NCBI GenBank assembly: GCA_034331105.1
Contig: JAXQGB010000009.1
Span: forward strand, 1-64,000
Origin: Caenicola sp034331105
Lineage (GTDB): Bacteria > Synergistota > Synergistia > Synergistales > Synergistaceae
Direction: 5' to 3'
DNA: 64,000 nt
This document shows, one piece after another, positions 8,567 to 17,515 of this stretch. Below the pieces are notes generated by a model, which ran no database searches, was not told where the DNA came from, and saw nothing but the letters and a program-made list of their open reading frames with translations. The position numbers and the translations under genes were made by a program. Every line of letters starts with the position of its first letter. The stretch's first letter is position 1.

Positions 8567-9853
8567 TTATTCTTTTCTTCCGGCCATGAATTCTACGAAC
8601 TGCCTGGCCGCCCTGCCTGAAAAACCTCCGTGTTTGAGTTCCCACTGAACAGCTCCGAGCACAAGTTCCTCTTCCGAAGCATCTACTTCGTATTCTTTTG
8701 CCAGGATCCTTACAATATTGAGATAATCTTCCTGCTCCGGTGAGAAATACCTGATCATGAGGCCAAACCTGTCGACCAGGGACATACGTTCCTGCATCGT
8801 CTCGGATTCGTGCAAGTCCTCATACTTGTCATCCCTGTCAGCCCATGTCTCTTTCATTAAGTGGCGCCTGTTGGACGTTGCATATATGAGGATGTTGTCA
8901 GGCTTTTTTTCAAGGCCTCCCTCTATGAAAGCCTTGAGGAACTTGTACTCCACCTCGAAATGCTCAAAAGAGAGATCATCCATAAAAATAACAAATTTGT
9001 AGTTTCTATTTTTTATGATATCTACAATAGTTTCAAGGTCTTCGATCTGGTGTTTGTACACCTCGACCATCCTGAGTCCCTCCGGGGCAAACCGGTTCAG
9101 AAGCGCTTTGACGGTTGAAGATTTTCCTGTGCCGCTCTCCCCGTAAAGCAGAACATTGTTCGCAGGCCTGCCTTCAAGGAATGCTGCTGTATTATCGACA
9201 AGTATCTTTTTCTGCTCTTCATACCCGACAAGCCCTTCGAGAGATATTTCTTCAGTGTGTGTTACAGGGATCAATTCCCCTCTTTTGCCGTCCCACCTGA
9301 AAGCCTTGTTGAGGGCAAACTGTCCTGAGCCGTGTTTGTAATGAAACCCCAAAATCTTTTTGTAAAAATCATCTGTATCCGCAGACTTTCTGAGTGCATC
9401 GGCAAATTCGCAGATAATATGTCCGGATGACCTGTCAAGCGCACCGTTTTCCAGATCAAGCGGCTTGTAATCCCCGTACCTTCCAAAAGCGGAAACTTTG
9501 AGGTCTTCATCAATGAGGTTCAGATCGAAATTAAAATAGAAACGGATGGTATCAATATCCTCTTTTACGAGTCTGGAGAGAGTCCCCGAGAGCTCTTTCC
9601 TGCGTTCCTGAGCAAGCGAAAAAGTTGTCTCGGACTTTGCAAAAAGCATGGTTATCCATGACTGCCAGATATTGCCGCTTATACCCATCATCTCAGCTGC
9701 CTCTGCCATGCGGCATACAGATTCACAGTACCAGGAGACCGCCTCCTGCTTGTATCCGTCATCTATCTGTCCCGCACTTTTTATAAGTCCGGATATGCAT
9801 GCGAAGACCTCGTCCTTTTCAAATTCCCGGAGGGCCATCAGTTCCGCTTTCAT
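8567..9853 (-). CDS. DUF815-family AAA+ ATPase
   Basis: The 428-aa protein has an N-terminal helical region of about 200 residues and a C-terminal AAA+ domain. Walker A is GESGTGKSS (238-246), Walker B is FVIFMDDLSF near 290, and an ATSNRRH sensor segment follows. The family is widespread and of unknown cellular role. The ATG lies directly after the typA stop, so the two are probably cotranscribed. Confidence 0.9.
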   Translation of the reverse strand: MKAELMALREFEKDEVFACISGLIKSAGQIDDGYKQEAVSWYCESVCRMAEAAEMMGISGNIWQSWITMLFAKSETTFSLAQERRKELSGTLSRLVKEDIDTIRFYFNFDLNLIDEDLKVSAFGRYGDYKPLDLENGALDRSSGHIICEFADALRKSADTDDFYKKILGFHYKHGSGQFALNKAFRWDGKRGELIPVTHTEEISLEGLVGYEEQKKILVDNTAAFLEGRPANNVLLYGESGTGKSSTVKALLNRFAPEGLRMVEVYKHQIEDLETIVDIIKNRNYKFVIFMDDLSFEHFEVEYKFLKAFIEGGLEKKPDNILIYATSNRRHLMKETWADRDDKYEDLHESETMQERMSLVDRFGLMIRYFSPEQEDYLNIVRILAKEYEVDASEEELVLGAVQWELKHGGFSGRAARQFVEFMAGRKE

Positions 9854-11749
9854 TTACTCTTCCTCGTCAGACTCTACGATACCTGCTTTGGCTCTTGCTT
9901 TTTTGCGTTCATCTGCGTTGAGGATCATCTTACGGATCCTCACGTTGAGAGGGGTAACTTCGACAAGCTCGTCATCGCCTATCCATTCAAGCGCTGTATC
10001 TATTGTCATTATCCTCGGGACATCAAGGACCGTTATCATATCTTTCGTAGCTGATCTGTGGTTGGTCTGCTGTTTTCTCTTGCTTGGGTTGCAGGGCATG
10101 TCCTTGTTTCTAGAGCTCTCTCCCACTACCTGACCGTTATAGACAGGCTCTCCTGGCTTAACGAAGAGCGTGCCGCGTTCCTGCAGATTATCGAGAGCGT
10201 AGCTCGTAGTCGTCCCGCTGTCCATGCTCACAAGGGAACCTCTGCTTCTTGATGCTATATCCCCTACCCATTCGCCGTAACCGACAAATCTTGAAGCCAG
10301 TATTCCGAGGCCTCTTGTATCTGTAAGGAACTCTCCCCTGTATCCTATAAGTCCTCTTGTCGGTATCCGGAAAGAAAGCCGGAGCACTCCGGTGCCGCCG
10401 TTTTCCATGTTTTTCAGCTCACCTTTGCGCTGAGCCAGTTTCTGGATCACGACTCCCTGATATTCCTCAGGAACATCTACTATGACTTCCTCCATCGGTT
10501 CCAGCGTCTTGCCTCTGGCATCGTGCTGGACTATGACTTCAGGTCTTGATACACATATTTCAGAACCTTCCCTGCGCATCTCCTCGATCAGTATGCCGAG
10601 ATGAAGTTCACCTCTGCCGGAGACCTTGACTCCATCGGGACGGCCGATATCATCCATGCGGAGCGCAGGATCTGTTTTTGTCTCACGCTCAATTCTGGCC
10701 TTGAGCTGCCTCAGGGTTATAGCGTTTCCGTCCTGACCCGCAAAGGGGCTCGTGTTGACAAGGAAGAACATCGAAACTGTAGGTTCTTCAATATCCAGCG
10801 GGTGCATCACCTGTCCGGAAAGTTCAGGCGAGTTGATCGTGTCACCGAGGTCAATATTCTCCGGTCCTGTAAACCAGACAATATCACCGGCTCCGACAGC
10901 ATCAACTTCTGTCCTGATAAGGCCGTTGGTCACATAAAGGTGCGTACAGGAAGAAGTATCAGTAGAAACTATCTCCCACTCGGTCTGATCGTAATCTTTC
11001 CATCTTGTATGTGTCCTGACAATTTTGTCTCCCCTATGCAAAGTGCCCTGAAGGATCCTTCCGCACCCTATCCTTCCAAGATATTCGCTCCATGAAAGAG
11101 TGCATATCTGCATCAGGAAGGGTTTGTCCATCTCAGCCTGGGGCGCCGGGACTTTTTCAATTATCGTTCTGAAAAGGTCGTCCATTCCGGCCTTGGTGTT
11201 ATCTTCCCTTTTGTCGAGATCGTCAACGAACCAGCTTTGAAGACCTGAGCCGTAGAGGACCGCAAAATCACACTGTTCCTCTGTTGCTCCAAGTTCTATG
11301 AAAAGATCGAAAGTTTTATCAAGAGCGCCGTTTGGATCTGCATTCGGCCTGTCGACCTTGTTTACGATCACGATAGGCTTTAGTCCCAGTCTGAGCGCTC
11401 TCATGAGAACGTATCTCGTCTGCGGCATAGGTCCCTCGTTCGCGTCCACAAGTAGAAGAACAGAATCTACCATTGAAAGTACTCTTTCGACCTCTCCGGA
11501 AAAATCCGCATGTCCGGGAGTATCAACAATGTTTATCTTGTAGCCGCCCCATTCGACTGTGCAGTGCTTGGCCTTAATGGTTATGCCCCGCTCCCGTTCG
11601 ATCGTTCCTGCATCCATGACACGTTCTTCGACGACCTGGTTATCCCTGAAAAGCCTCGCGGATTTAAATATACCGTCGATAAGGGTCGTCTTGCCATGGT
11701 CGATATGGGCTATAATGGCTATATTCCTGATTTTTGATGAGTCCTGCAT
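9854..11749 (-). CDS. typA: Ribosome-associated GTPase TypA/BipA
   Basis: Translational GTPase of the EF-G superfamily that binds 70S ribosomes and aids assembly and stress adaptation. The G1 loop AHIDHGKTT is at the N-terminus, followed by DTPGHADF (G3) and NKVDRP (G4). EF-G-like domains and the BipA-specific C-terminal domain complete it. The frame extends upstream to a GTG at 11791, but ATG 11749 has AAGGG 10 nt upstream and gives the normal N-terminus (MQDSSKIRNIAIIAH), 631 aa. Confidence 0.96.
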   Translation of the reverse strand: MQDSSKIRNIAIIAHIDHGKTTLIDGIFKSARLFRDNQVVEERVMDAGTIERERGITIKAKHCTVEWGGYKINIVDTPGHADFSGEVERVLSMVDSVLLLVDANEGPMPQTRYVLMRALRLGLKPIVIVNKVDRPNADPNGALDKTFDLFIELGATEEQCDFAVLYGSGLQSWFVDDLDKREDNTKAGMDDLFRTIIEKVPAPQAEMDKPFLMQICTLSWSEYLGRIGCGRILQGTLHRGDKIVRTHTRWKDYDQTEWEIVSTDTSSCTHLYVTNGLIRTEVDAVGAGDIVWFTGPENIDLGDTINSPELSGQVMHPLDIEEPTVSMFFLVNTSPFAGQDGNAITLRQLKARIERETKTDPALRMDDIGRPDGVKVSGRGELHLGILIEEMRREGSEICVSRPEVIVQHDARGKTLEPMEEVIVDVPEEYQGVVIQKLAQRKGELKNMENGGTGVLRLSFRIPTRGLIGYRGEFLTDTRGLGILASRFVGYGEWVGDIASRSRGSLVSMDSGTTTSYALDNLQERGTLFVKPGEPVYNGQVVGESSRNKDMPCNPSKRKQQTNHRSATKDMITVLDVPRIMTIDTALEWIGDDELVEVTPLNVRIRKMILNADERKKARAKAGIVESDEEE

Positions 11750-11919
11750 TGTTTTTGTTCCCTTCATCTGCAGATTACCGCTAAACGGCACAGATATTTT
11801 TAAATTTTAAATATTACAATATTTGACAAACGAGGATTATATCACTTTTTACCTTACCAAGTCAAAAAAAATATAGCCGCCCTTAAAGGCGGCCGAAACA
11901 GAATATATTGTTATATTGA

Positions 11920-12573
11920 TCAGTCCCGGTCGTTCCTTACCGACCTTAGATCGGCATAAAGGGTGTATCGGCTTCTTCCCATCTCTTTGGCAAGGCTTTC
12001 GATCGAGCCCTTAAGCTTGAAAAATCCCAGACTGTCCATATATTTAATGCATTGCTTTCTTTCTTCGCTGCTCAGAAAATTCAGAGGTTTGCCAAATTTT
12101 TTTCTGGCCTTTTCCATTAGGGACCGGTCATCCTTTACCCCGCTGAATTTTTCGGTTTTTACCGCATCAAATGACAAGGGCTCAGTCCTCATCATGAAAT
12201 CGCCCATATCTTTTAGTATACTGCCCTTTGTCATGTCAAAGTTGATGCAGAGAAAGCCCACGAGCTTGTCATTTTCATCTTTTATCAGTGAGACTCCCGA
12301 ACGCATCGGCCTGCCGTTCCCGGCTTCCGACGGGTAATTGGCAATGTAATCGACATCAAGGGCTTTTGGATCTGACATAAGGAACCTTCCAAAGTCCGTC
12401 ATAGGCGCGTTTATATCCCTGCCGGTGAGGTTTCCGTTTACAAGGGCAACTATTGACGTGTCACCGTCAGAAACATCATGCAGGACTATTTCATAGTCGC
12501 TTCCCAGCATTTTGCCGAAAAGCTCCACGACAGGTATGAATGGAAGAAGGATAGGATGGACTTTTTTTGACAT
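11920..12573 (-). CDS. YheO/DauR-type PAS-HTH transcriptional regulator
   Basis: The 217-aa protein has an N-terminal PAS-like (YheO) domain (about 10-120, with the SDYEIVLHD and LVGFLCINFD segments) and a C-terminal helix-turn-helix (about 150-215, ending LYADLRSVR). Relatives such as DauR regulate D-amino-acid or amino-acid catabolism. It lies downstream of the ornithine-cyclodeaminase-family gene, separated by a hairpin, and so may control that gene. The effector is unknown. Confidence 0.85.
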   Translation of the reverse strand: MSKKVHPILLPFIPVVELFGKMLGSDYEIVLHDVSDGDTSIVALVNGNLTGRDINAPMTDFGRFLMSDPKALDVDYIANYPSEAGNGRPMRSGVSLIKDENDKLVGFLCINFDMTKGSILKDMGDFMMRTEPLSFDAVKTEKFSGVKDDRSLMEKARKKFGKPLNFLSSEERKQCIKYMDSLGFFKLKGSIESLAKEMGRSRYTLYADLRSVRNDRD

Positions 12574-12587
12574 GTACTCGCCTCACG

Positions 12588-12627
12588 AAAAACTGACGGG
12601 AGAACAGAATGGATCATCTCCCGTCAG
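12588..12627. terminator. Hairpin between the ornithine-cyclodeaminase-family gene and its neighbour regulator
   Basis: An 11-bp perfect stem (CTGACGGGAGA at 12593-12603 with TCTCCCGTCAG at 12617-12627) is flanked by T runs on each strand. On the minus strand it could terminate or attenuate transcription between the enzyme gene and the regulator gene. Confidence 0.75.
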
Positions 12628-12639
12628 AATAGTTTTTTG

Positions 12640-13635
12640 TTATGAAAGTTCGATAACTGTACCTGCGCCTGCTTCAGTTGCCTTTTTAACTATCTCTGCC
12701 GCTGCCACTATATCAAGAGTTGCAAAACCGACTGTCTTCATGACCGTGATCTCCTCTTTGGAGCGGCGTCCCTCGACCTTGCCCATTATCAGTTCGCCAA
12801 GCTCTCCGGCTATCGAATCAGAGGAGAAGAGACCCTCTTTCATGGGAATGATAAAATCTCCCGCTTCCGAAAGGACTGCTTCACGGTTATCAACAAATAT
12901 TCTCCCTGCACGGCGGATAAGCTCCGCAGGCAGCTCCCTCTTGTCGGGAGTGTATGAACCGACTCCGTTTATGTGGCATCCGGGTTTTATGTCCTCGTTG
13001 GAGAAGACCGGGTTTGCCGAAGTAGTGACTGTTGTAATAATGTCCGCATCGGTAACAGCTGCCTTTGAAGAAACAGCCTCGACAAGCTTCACCCCAAAAC
13101 GGTCTGCAAGCGGCTGGTTTTTTCCAACAAAGGCCGCAGCACGTCCGGGAAGCGCATCGAATATCCTGATCTCTTCAAGTTTTCTGACTGTCATAAGTGC
13201 CTCCAGCTGTGCAGGTCCCTGTCCGCCTGTTCCAAAAAGGGCCGCGACCCTGCTGTCAGGATTTGAAAGAAGCTCTGTTGCAGCTCCTGATATTGCAGCT
13301 GTCCTGATCTGAGTTAGTGTTGTGCCTTCTATTATTGCAGTAACGAGTCCTGTTGTTCCGTCTATCAGTGCCACTGTAGCCGGAACGACCGGTATACCCT
13401 TTTCAGCGTTTGCGGGGAAATATGAGACCAGTTTGACACCGGCCATGTTGAGCTCTCCCCCTACGTAGGCGGGCATAAACATACACTGTCCGTCTTTTGA
13501 TTCTGTATCCAGGTTTATGCGAAGAGGAACTTTCGCCTTGCCTTTCGTGTGGAGGACAAATGCCTTTTTGTCCGCCTCAATGGCATCTCTCATGGTAAAC
13601 ACAGATAGAATATCTTCTCTGGATAAAAGTAACAT
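12640..13635 (-). CDS. Ornithine cyclodeaminase / mu-crystallin family protein
   Basis: NAD(P)-dependent enzyme of the family that includes ornithine cyclodeaminase, alanine dehydrogenase and ketimine reductase. The 331-aa protein has the family N-terminal domain with a conserved lysine region (KVPLRI), the QIRTAA segment, and a Rossmann fold with the GTGGQG dinucleotide loop near residue 135. Substrate cannot be assigned from sequence alone. The YheO/DauR-type regulator next to it supports a role in amino-acid catabolism. Confidence 0.88.
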   Translation of the reverse strand: MLLLSREDILSVFTMRDAIEADKKAFVLHTKGKAKVPLRINLDTESKDGQCMFMPAYVGGELNMAGVKLVSYFPANAEKGIPVVPATVALIDGTTGLVTAIIEGTTLTQIRTAAISGAATELLSNPDSRVAALFGTGGQGPAQLEALMTVRKLEEIRIFDALPGRAAAFVGKNQPLADRFGVKLVEAVSSKAAVTDADIITTVTTSANPVFSNEDIKPGCHINGVGSYTPDKRELPAELIRRAGRIFVDNREAVLSEAGDFIIPMKEGLFSSDSIAGELGELIMGKVEGRRSKEEITVMKTVGFATLDIVAAAEIVKKATEAGAGTVIELS

Positions 13636-13745
13636 ACGTGGCGCCCCTTTCTTGCCTGACTTGCCGGCTTCAGTCTTTTCAGTTTCTTTGGATATTATAC
13701 TTCATTGAAAAGACTATTAGTTTAGAGTTGTCTGACGATCTTATC

Positions 13746-14609
13746 TTATTTTTTTGTGAATGCAGCGCGCAGAAGGTCGAGACCTGCAATAAGGATGACC
13801 GCTGCAACTACCCACTGGAGCATACTGGTATCAAGACTCTTGACGATGAATACCGCCGCAAGGACTCCGAGGATGCCAAAGATGCTGCTGAAAAGGGTTA
13901 TCTTTCTGGCATACTGACCGAGGCGTATGAATTCCATGCCGCCGACCGGAACGGAGAATGTGCAGGCACCCATCATAACAGGGAACGCGATCGCAGGGTT
14001 GAGTCCAAGCGCGTAAACTGTTGCCATCGTAGGCGCGTAAGATCCGACTCCGACATTGTTAAGTGCACCGTAGACCAACAGAAGCACCATGCCGAGCGCG
14101 AGTTTTCCGCCGGTCAGGCCTGTAGCCTCACCGCCGGAGGGAAGCAGCCCGAATTTGCCGGCAACGACGAAGAATGTCGCAAGCACAAGTCCGACTCCCA
14201 TGAACATCCTTATGTGCCTTACAGGCATCTTGACAACAAAACGCGGGCCAAAGTAGGCACCTATCATCTGTGAGATTATCAGTAGGACAAGGGTCATCTG
14301 ATCGACATCTATGGATGATATGTAGGCAAGGGCCATGACCGCTACCGGTATCGCACACTGTGTGTTGAGCGTTCCGGGAAGTTTTGCGTCATCCACAAGC
14401 TTCCTTGCGCGGTAGAGGACTGTTGAAAGCGCAAAATCGGAAATGCCGAAAGTTGAAAAGAAGAAGCATACAGCTCCCCAGACCGCGAGGAGTATGTTGT
14501 TTCCAGGCTCTGCCCATGCTTCCTTTTTGTGCTTCATGAAATCTGTAAAGAATCGGAATGCAAACAGACCATTTACCAGAACGATTAACAACAGCAGTAT
14601 TTTGACCAT
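13746..14609 (-). CDS. TauE/SafE-family membrane transporter
   Basis: About eight hydrophobic segments in two related halves, typical of the TauE/SafE family of anion exporters (sulfite, sulfoacetate and other small acids). Substrate is unknown. The frame is open from 14645, but the ATG at 14609 has GGAGG 9 nt upstream and gives a 287-aa protein starting directly with a membrane helix. It has its own promoter and is probably monocistronic. Confidence 0.85.
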   Translation of the reverse strand: MVKILLLLIVLVNGLFAFRFFTDFMKHKKEAWAEPGNNILLAVWGAVCFFFSTFGISDFALSTVLYRARKLVDDAKLPGTLNTQCAIPVAVMALAYISSIDVDQMTLVLLIISQMIGAYFGPRFVVKMPVRHIRMFMGVGLVLATFFVVAGKFGLLPSGGEATGLTGGKLALGMVLLLVYGALNNVGVGSYAPTMATVYALGLNPAIAFPVMMGACTFSVPVGGMEFIRLGQYARKITLFSSIFGILGVLAAVFIVKSLDTSMLQWVVAAVILIAGLDLLRAAFTKK

Positions 14610-14652
14610 ACTTACCAGCCTCCAGTTTAATGTGATTAAATTCACTTTAGAG

Positions 14653-14682
14653 ATAATAGCATTTTATACACTTTTTTGTCAA
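14653..14682 (-). promoter_or_regulatory. Promoter of the TauE/SafE gene
   Basis: On the minus strand, TTGACA (14682-14677), an 18-nt spacer and TATTAT (14658-14653) lie upstream of the TauE/SafE-family start. Confidence 0.7.
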
Positions 14683-14712
14683 CTATACAATTTATTATAT
14701 TTCATGGCGGAT

Positions 14713-14752
14713 AATAAAAAATCACCGCCTATATAATGTGAGCGGTGATTTT
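14713..14752 (-). terminator. Terminator of the ychF-dehydrogenase operon
   Basis: An 11-bp inverted repeat (AAAATCACCGC at 14718-14728 with GCGGTGATTTT at 14742-14752) is followed on the minus strand by a T-rich tail. It lies 26 bp after the 2-hydroxyacid dehydrogenase stop. Confidence 0.85.
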
Positions 14753-14777
14753 CCTGCCCGTATGAAATGTATTTGGT

Positions 14778-15767
14778 TCAAATTCGTTTCAATACTTCGG
14801 GATTTACCAAGTTTGGCGGGATCCTTCCCTCAAGAGCTTCAATAAGGTTAGTAGCGGCGAGCTGCGCCATCCCCTCTCTGGATCTCACCGCAGCACTGCC
14901 TATGTGAGGCATCATCACAACGTTTTCAAGTTTGAGCAGCGGTTCATCCATAGGAACAGGCTCTTTCTCATATACATCAAGGCCCGCTCCGCAGATCCAA
15001 CCCTCCGAGCATGCAAGGAAAAGGGCTTTCTGGTCGACGACAGCCCCCCTGGCAGTGTTTATGAGTACCGCATCTTTTTTCATCATACGAAGCTCACTCT
15101 CTCCTATGAGTCCTGTCGTCTCTTTTGTCAGGGCGCAGTTGAGAGATACAAAATCGCTTCTTTTAAGGAGCTCTTCCAATCTTACGTATTCAGCACAAAG
15201 CTTTTCTTCATATTCTGCTTTGCGTGTCCTGCCCGTGTATAAGATCTTCATTCCAAAGGCCTGTGCCCTTTTTGCTACAGCCCGGCCTATTTCGCCAAAT
15301 CCTACGATCCCAAGAACGGAACTTGAAAGGTCTTTGCCGACAAACTGGTTTGGAGACCAGTGGGTCCAGCCGCCCTCCCTCATTATCCTCTCGTTTTCCC
15401 TCGCCTTCCGGGCTGACATAAGCATTAGCAACATCGCTGTGTCAGCTGTTGCATCCGTAAGCACCCCGGGCGTATTGGTCACCATTATTCCAAATTCGGT
15501 CGCTGCCTTTATGTCAACGTTGTCATATCCGACAGAATAGAGGCTTGCAACTTTCAGCTTCACTGCCTTTTGAAAAAAATCCCTGTCCATACGAATGCCC
15601 ATCGTCATTATCAGGCCATCGGCCAGGGGGATATCTCTTAATACGGTCTCGGGATCCGGCTTGCCGTCGATGCTCCAGATCGTATGATCGACCTTCCCTT
15701 CCAACAATGACATTCCGGTATCCTGTATGAGCTGGGTCAAAAATACTTTAGGTTTTGACATCAACAT
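14778..15767 (-). CDS. D-isomer-specific 2-hydroxyacid dehydrogenase
   Basis: NAD(P)-dependent oxidoreductase interconverting a 2-hydroxyacid and a 2-oxoacid, closest in pattern to the glyoxylate/hydroxypyruvate reductase group. In the 329 aa are the nucleotide loop VGFGEIG, the catalytic arginine in NTARGA, a downstream glutamate and the catalytic histidine in HIGSAA. The start ATG follows GAGGAG and overlaps the ROK gene stop. It is the last gene of the OYE-DppA-ROK-dehydrogenase operon. Confidence 0.93.
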   Translation of the reverse strand: MLMSKPKVFLTQLIQDTGMSLLEGKVDHTIWSIDGKPDPETVLRDIPLADGLIMTMGIRMDRDFFQKAVKLKVASLYSVGYDNVDIKAATEFGIMVTNTPGVLTDATADTAMLLMLMSARKARENERIMREGGWTHWSPNQFVGKDLSSSVLGIVGFGEIGRAVAKRAQAFGMKILYTGRTRKAEYEEKLCAEYVRLEELLKRSDFVSLNCALTKETTGLIGESELRMMKKDAVLINTARGAVVDQKALFLACSEGWICGAGLDVYEKEPVPMDEPLLKLENVVMMPHIGSAAVRSREGMAQLAATNLIEALEGRIPPNLVNPEVLKRI

Positions 15768-16687
15768 AATCTCCTCAGCAAACTTATGGAAGCCGCTCCG
15801 TAAAGGCCGGCATCAGCTCCGAGCGACGAGACCTCAATGCTGAGATGCTCCCTCATAGGCAGCGGGAGCCATGGGAGTGTCCTCGCTTCAAGTTCCTCTG
15901 CTATCCCCTCTGCTTTGCTCATACCCCCGCTCAGAATGATCTTTTCGGGATCCAGCACGACGATAAGTGAGGCAATGCCTCTGGCCATCGTTTCAAGCGC
16001 TTTTGAGATAAGGCCGTCGGCCCTTTTGTCATCCCGCATCTGCCAAAGGGACCTGAAGTCACCCGGCAGGCCCTCCCGGGCCGCTTTACGCTCAATGTGA
16101 TCTGCCGATGCAAGCGTTTCAAGGTGTCCTGTACTGCCGCATCCGCATCTTAGATCCCTGTGCTCCGATATCGAAATGTGCCCGGCCTCCCCGGCCATCC
16201 CATGAGCTCCTGTCACAAGGCTGCCGTTCACGAATATGCCTGAGCCTATACCTGTTCCGAGAGTGAGCACTATAAAATCCTTACATCCCACCGCAGCACC
16301 GCAAAAGGCCTCTCCGACGGCAAAGCAGTTGGCGTCGTTTTCCATTGCGAGCAACGGTGACATCCCCCTCTTTTCAAGGGCGTGCTTAAGGTAGTCGAGG
16401 AAAGCAATATTCTCAAGTCCGGAAAAATTTGTAAGTTTTGTAATGACCATGCGTGAAACATCGAGAAATCCCGGTATGCCCACACCTGCATATGATATCT
16501 CACTGCCATGCGAGACCTCTGCTGTCATAACAGCTATGCAGTCCACTACCTCATGAATGTCCCTGCCCTGGGGAGTATCCCTGTCGACCCTGTAAAGGAT
16601 ACGGGCATCTTTACCCTCTCCCTCGACAAGGGCCGCTGATATGGTATGTCCTCCGAGATCAACACCTACAGAGAGCAATTTCGTCAA
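15761..16687 (-). CDS. ROK-family sugar kinase
   Basis: Glucokinase-like protein of the ROK family. The N-terminal phosphate loop DLGGHTIS and the LGTGIGSG motif are present. The zinc site normally reads CxCGxxGCxE; here it is CGCGSTGHLE, so the third cysteine is histidine. Upstream residues are open in frame to 16726, but TTG 16687 overlaps the dppA stop as TTGA and gives a normal N-terminus (MTKLLSVGVDLGG), 308 aa. The sugar substrate (glucose, N-acetylmannosamine or other) is not determined. Confidence 0.9.
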   Translation of the reverse strand: MTKLLSVGVDLGGHTISAALVEGEGKDARILYRVDRDTPQGRDIHEVVDCIAVMTAEVSHGSEISYAGVGIPGFLDVSRMVITKLTNFSGLENIAFLDYLKHALEKRGMSPLLAMENDANCFAVGEAFCGAAVGCKDFIVLTLGTGIGSGIFVNGSLVTGAHGMAGEAGHISISEHRDLRCGCGSTGHLETLASADHIERKAAREGLPGDFRSLWQMRDDKRADGLISKALETMARGIASLIVVLDPEKIILSGGMSKAEGIAEELEARTLPWLPLPMREHLSIEVSSLGADAGLYGAASISLLRRLC

Positions 16688-17514
16688 TACCCCGCGAGCG
16701 ATGCGCAGTCGATCGAGGAAGAACACCAGCGCCTTATCTCAAAAATATCCTCTGTGGTAAAGACCATGGTCCTTCCTGAAATTCTCTCGCTTCCGGGAAC
16801 AAGTCCCGCAGCATCTGCCTGCGCTGTTGTATGAAAAGTAAGTTCCGCTTTATAAGGGGCTTCCATCTTCAGAACAGGGCTTTTACCTTCAGCAGCTGCA
16901 TCCAGAGCTTTTTTTACAGCTTCCGACAACAGGGCTGCCGTTTCATCAGGAGTTTTTGTCAGTGCTGCATTCCTGCCAAGGCCATCCTTTAGTGCGCATG
17001 TGAGAAGCGTCTCTCCCAGCAGGCTCGATGCCTCAAGACAAACCGCGGTATCCCCTGCCACCATGGACACAGGCACATCGAGGGCTCCGCAGAAAAGTGC
17101 GTTTAGTCCTGTTTCCCCAAGCTTTATGCCGTTGACTTTGAGTCCGTATAGGACTTTGGAGCTGTATGTATGATCAAGTACGGCTTTCTCTGTGCCCGCC
17201 ATCGCGTGGTAACCTATGAAGATGGCAGCATCGTGACCGGAAACTCCCTCGACCATTCCGAGTATCTTCGGCGTCCCGCTTATAAGTGTGACCCCGCGGG
17301 GAAACATCGAGACGTCAAGGTTTATCATCCTCTCATGTGAGTCGTTCACTGTAACGGACTCAGCACCCCAGCCCAGTGCCGCGTTGACCGCAGCCATGGT
17401 GTCATGTAGCTGCATCATCCGTCCAAATTCGTATCCCGGCTTTCCGTACATCACCTGTTCTGCCGAGACTACCCCGGTCGAGCCTTCCATATCTGAGCTT
17501 ATATATACCTTCAA
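16684..17514 (-). CDS. DppA-like D-aminopeptidase (peptidase family M55)
   Basis: Zinc-dependent D-aminopeptidase fold of the DppA family, which in Bacillus releases D-alanine from small peptides. The family metal motif SSDMEGSTG is at the N-terminus, and NDSHE and the GYHAMAG segment follow. The frame is open to 17628, but TTG 17514, 10 nt after GGAG and 1 nt after the upstream stop, gives 276 aa and the usual start (MKVYISSDMEG). It is translationally coupled to the genes on both sides. Confidence 0.92.
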   Translation of the reverse strand: MKVYISSDMEGSTGVVSAEQVMYGKPGYEFGRMMQLHDTMAAVNAALGWGAESVTVNDSHERMINLDVSMFPRGVTLISGTPKILGMVEGVSGHDAAIFIGYHAMAGTEKAVLDHTYSSKVLYGLKVNGIKLGETGLNALFCGALDVPVSMVAGDTAVCLEASSLLGETLLTCALKDGLGRNAALTKTPDETAALLSEAVKKALDAAAEGKSPVLKMEAPYKAELTFHTTAQADAAGLVPGSERISGRTMVFTTEDIFEIRRWCSSSIDCASLAGY

Positions 17515-17515
17515 A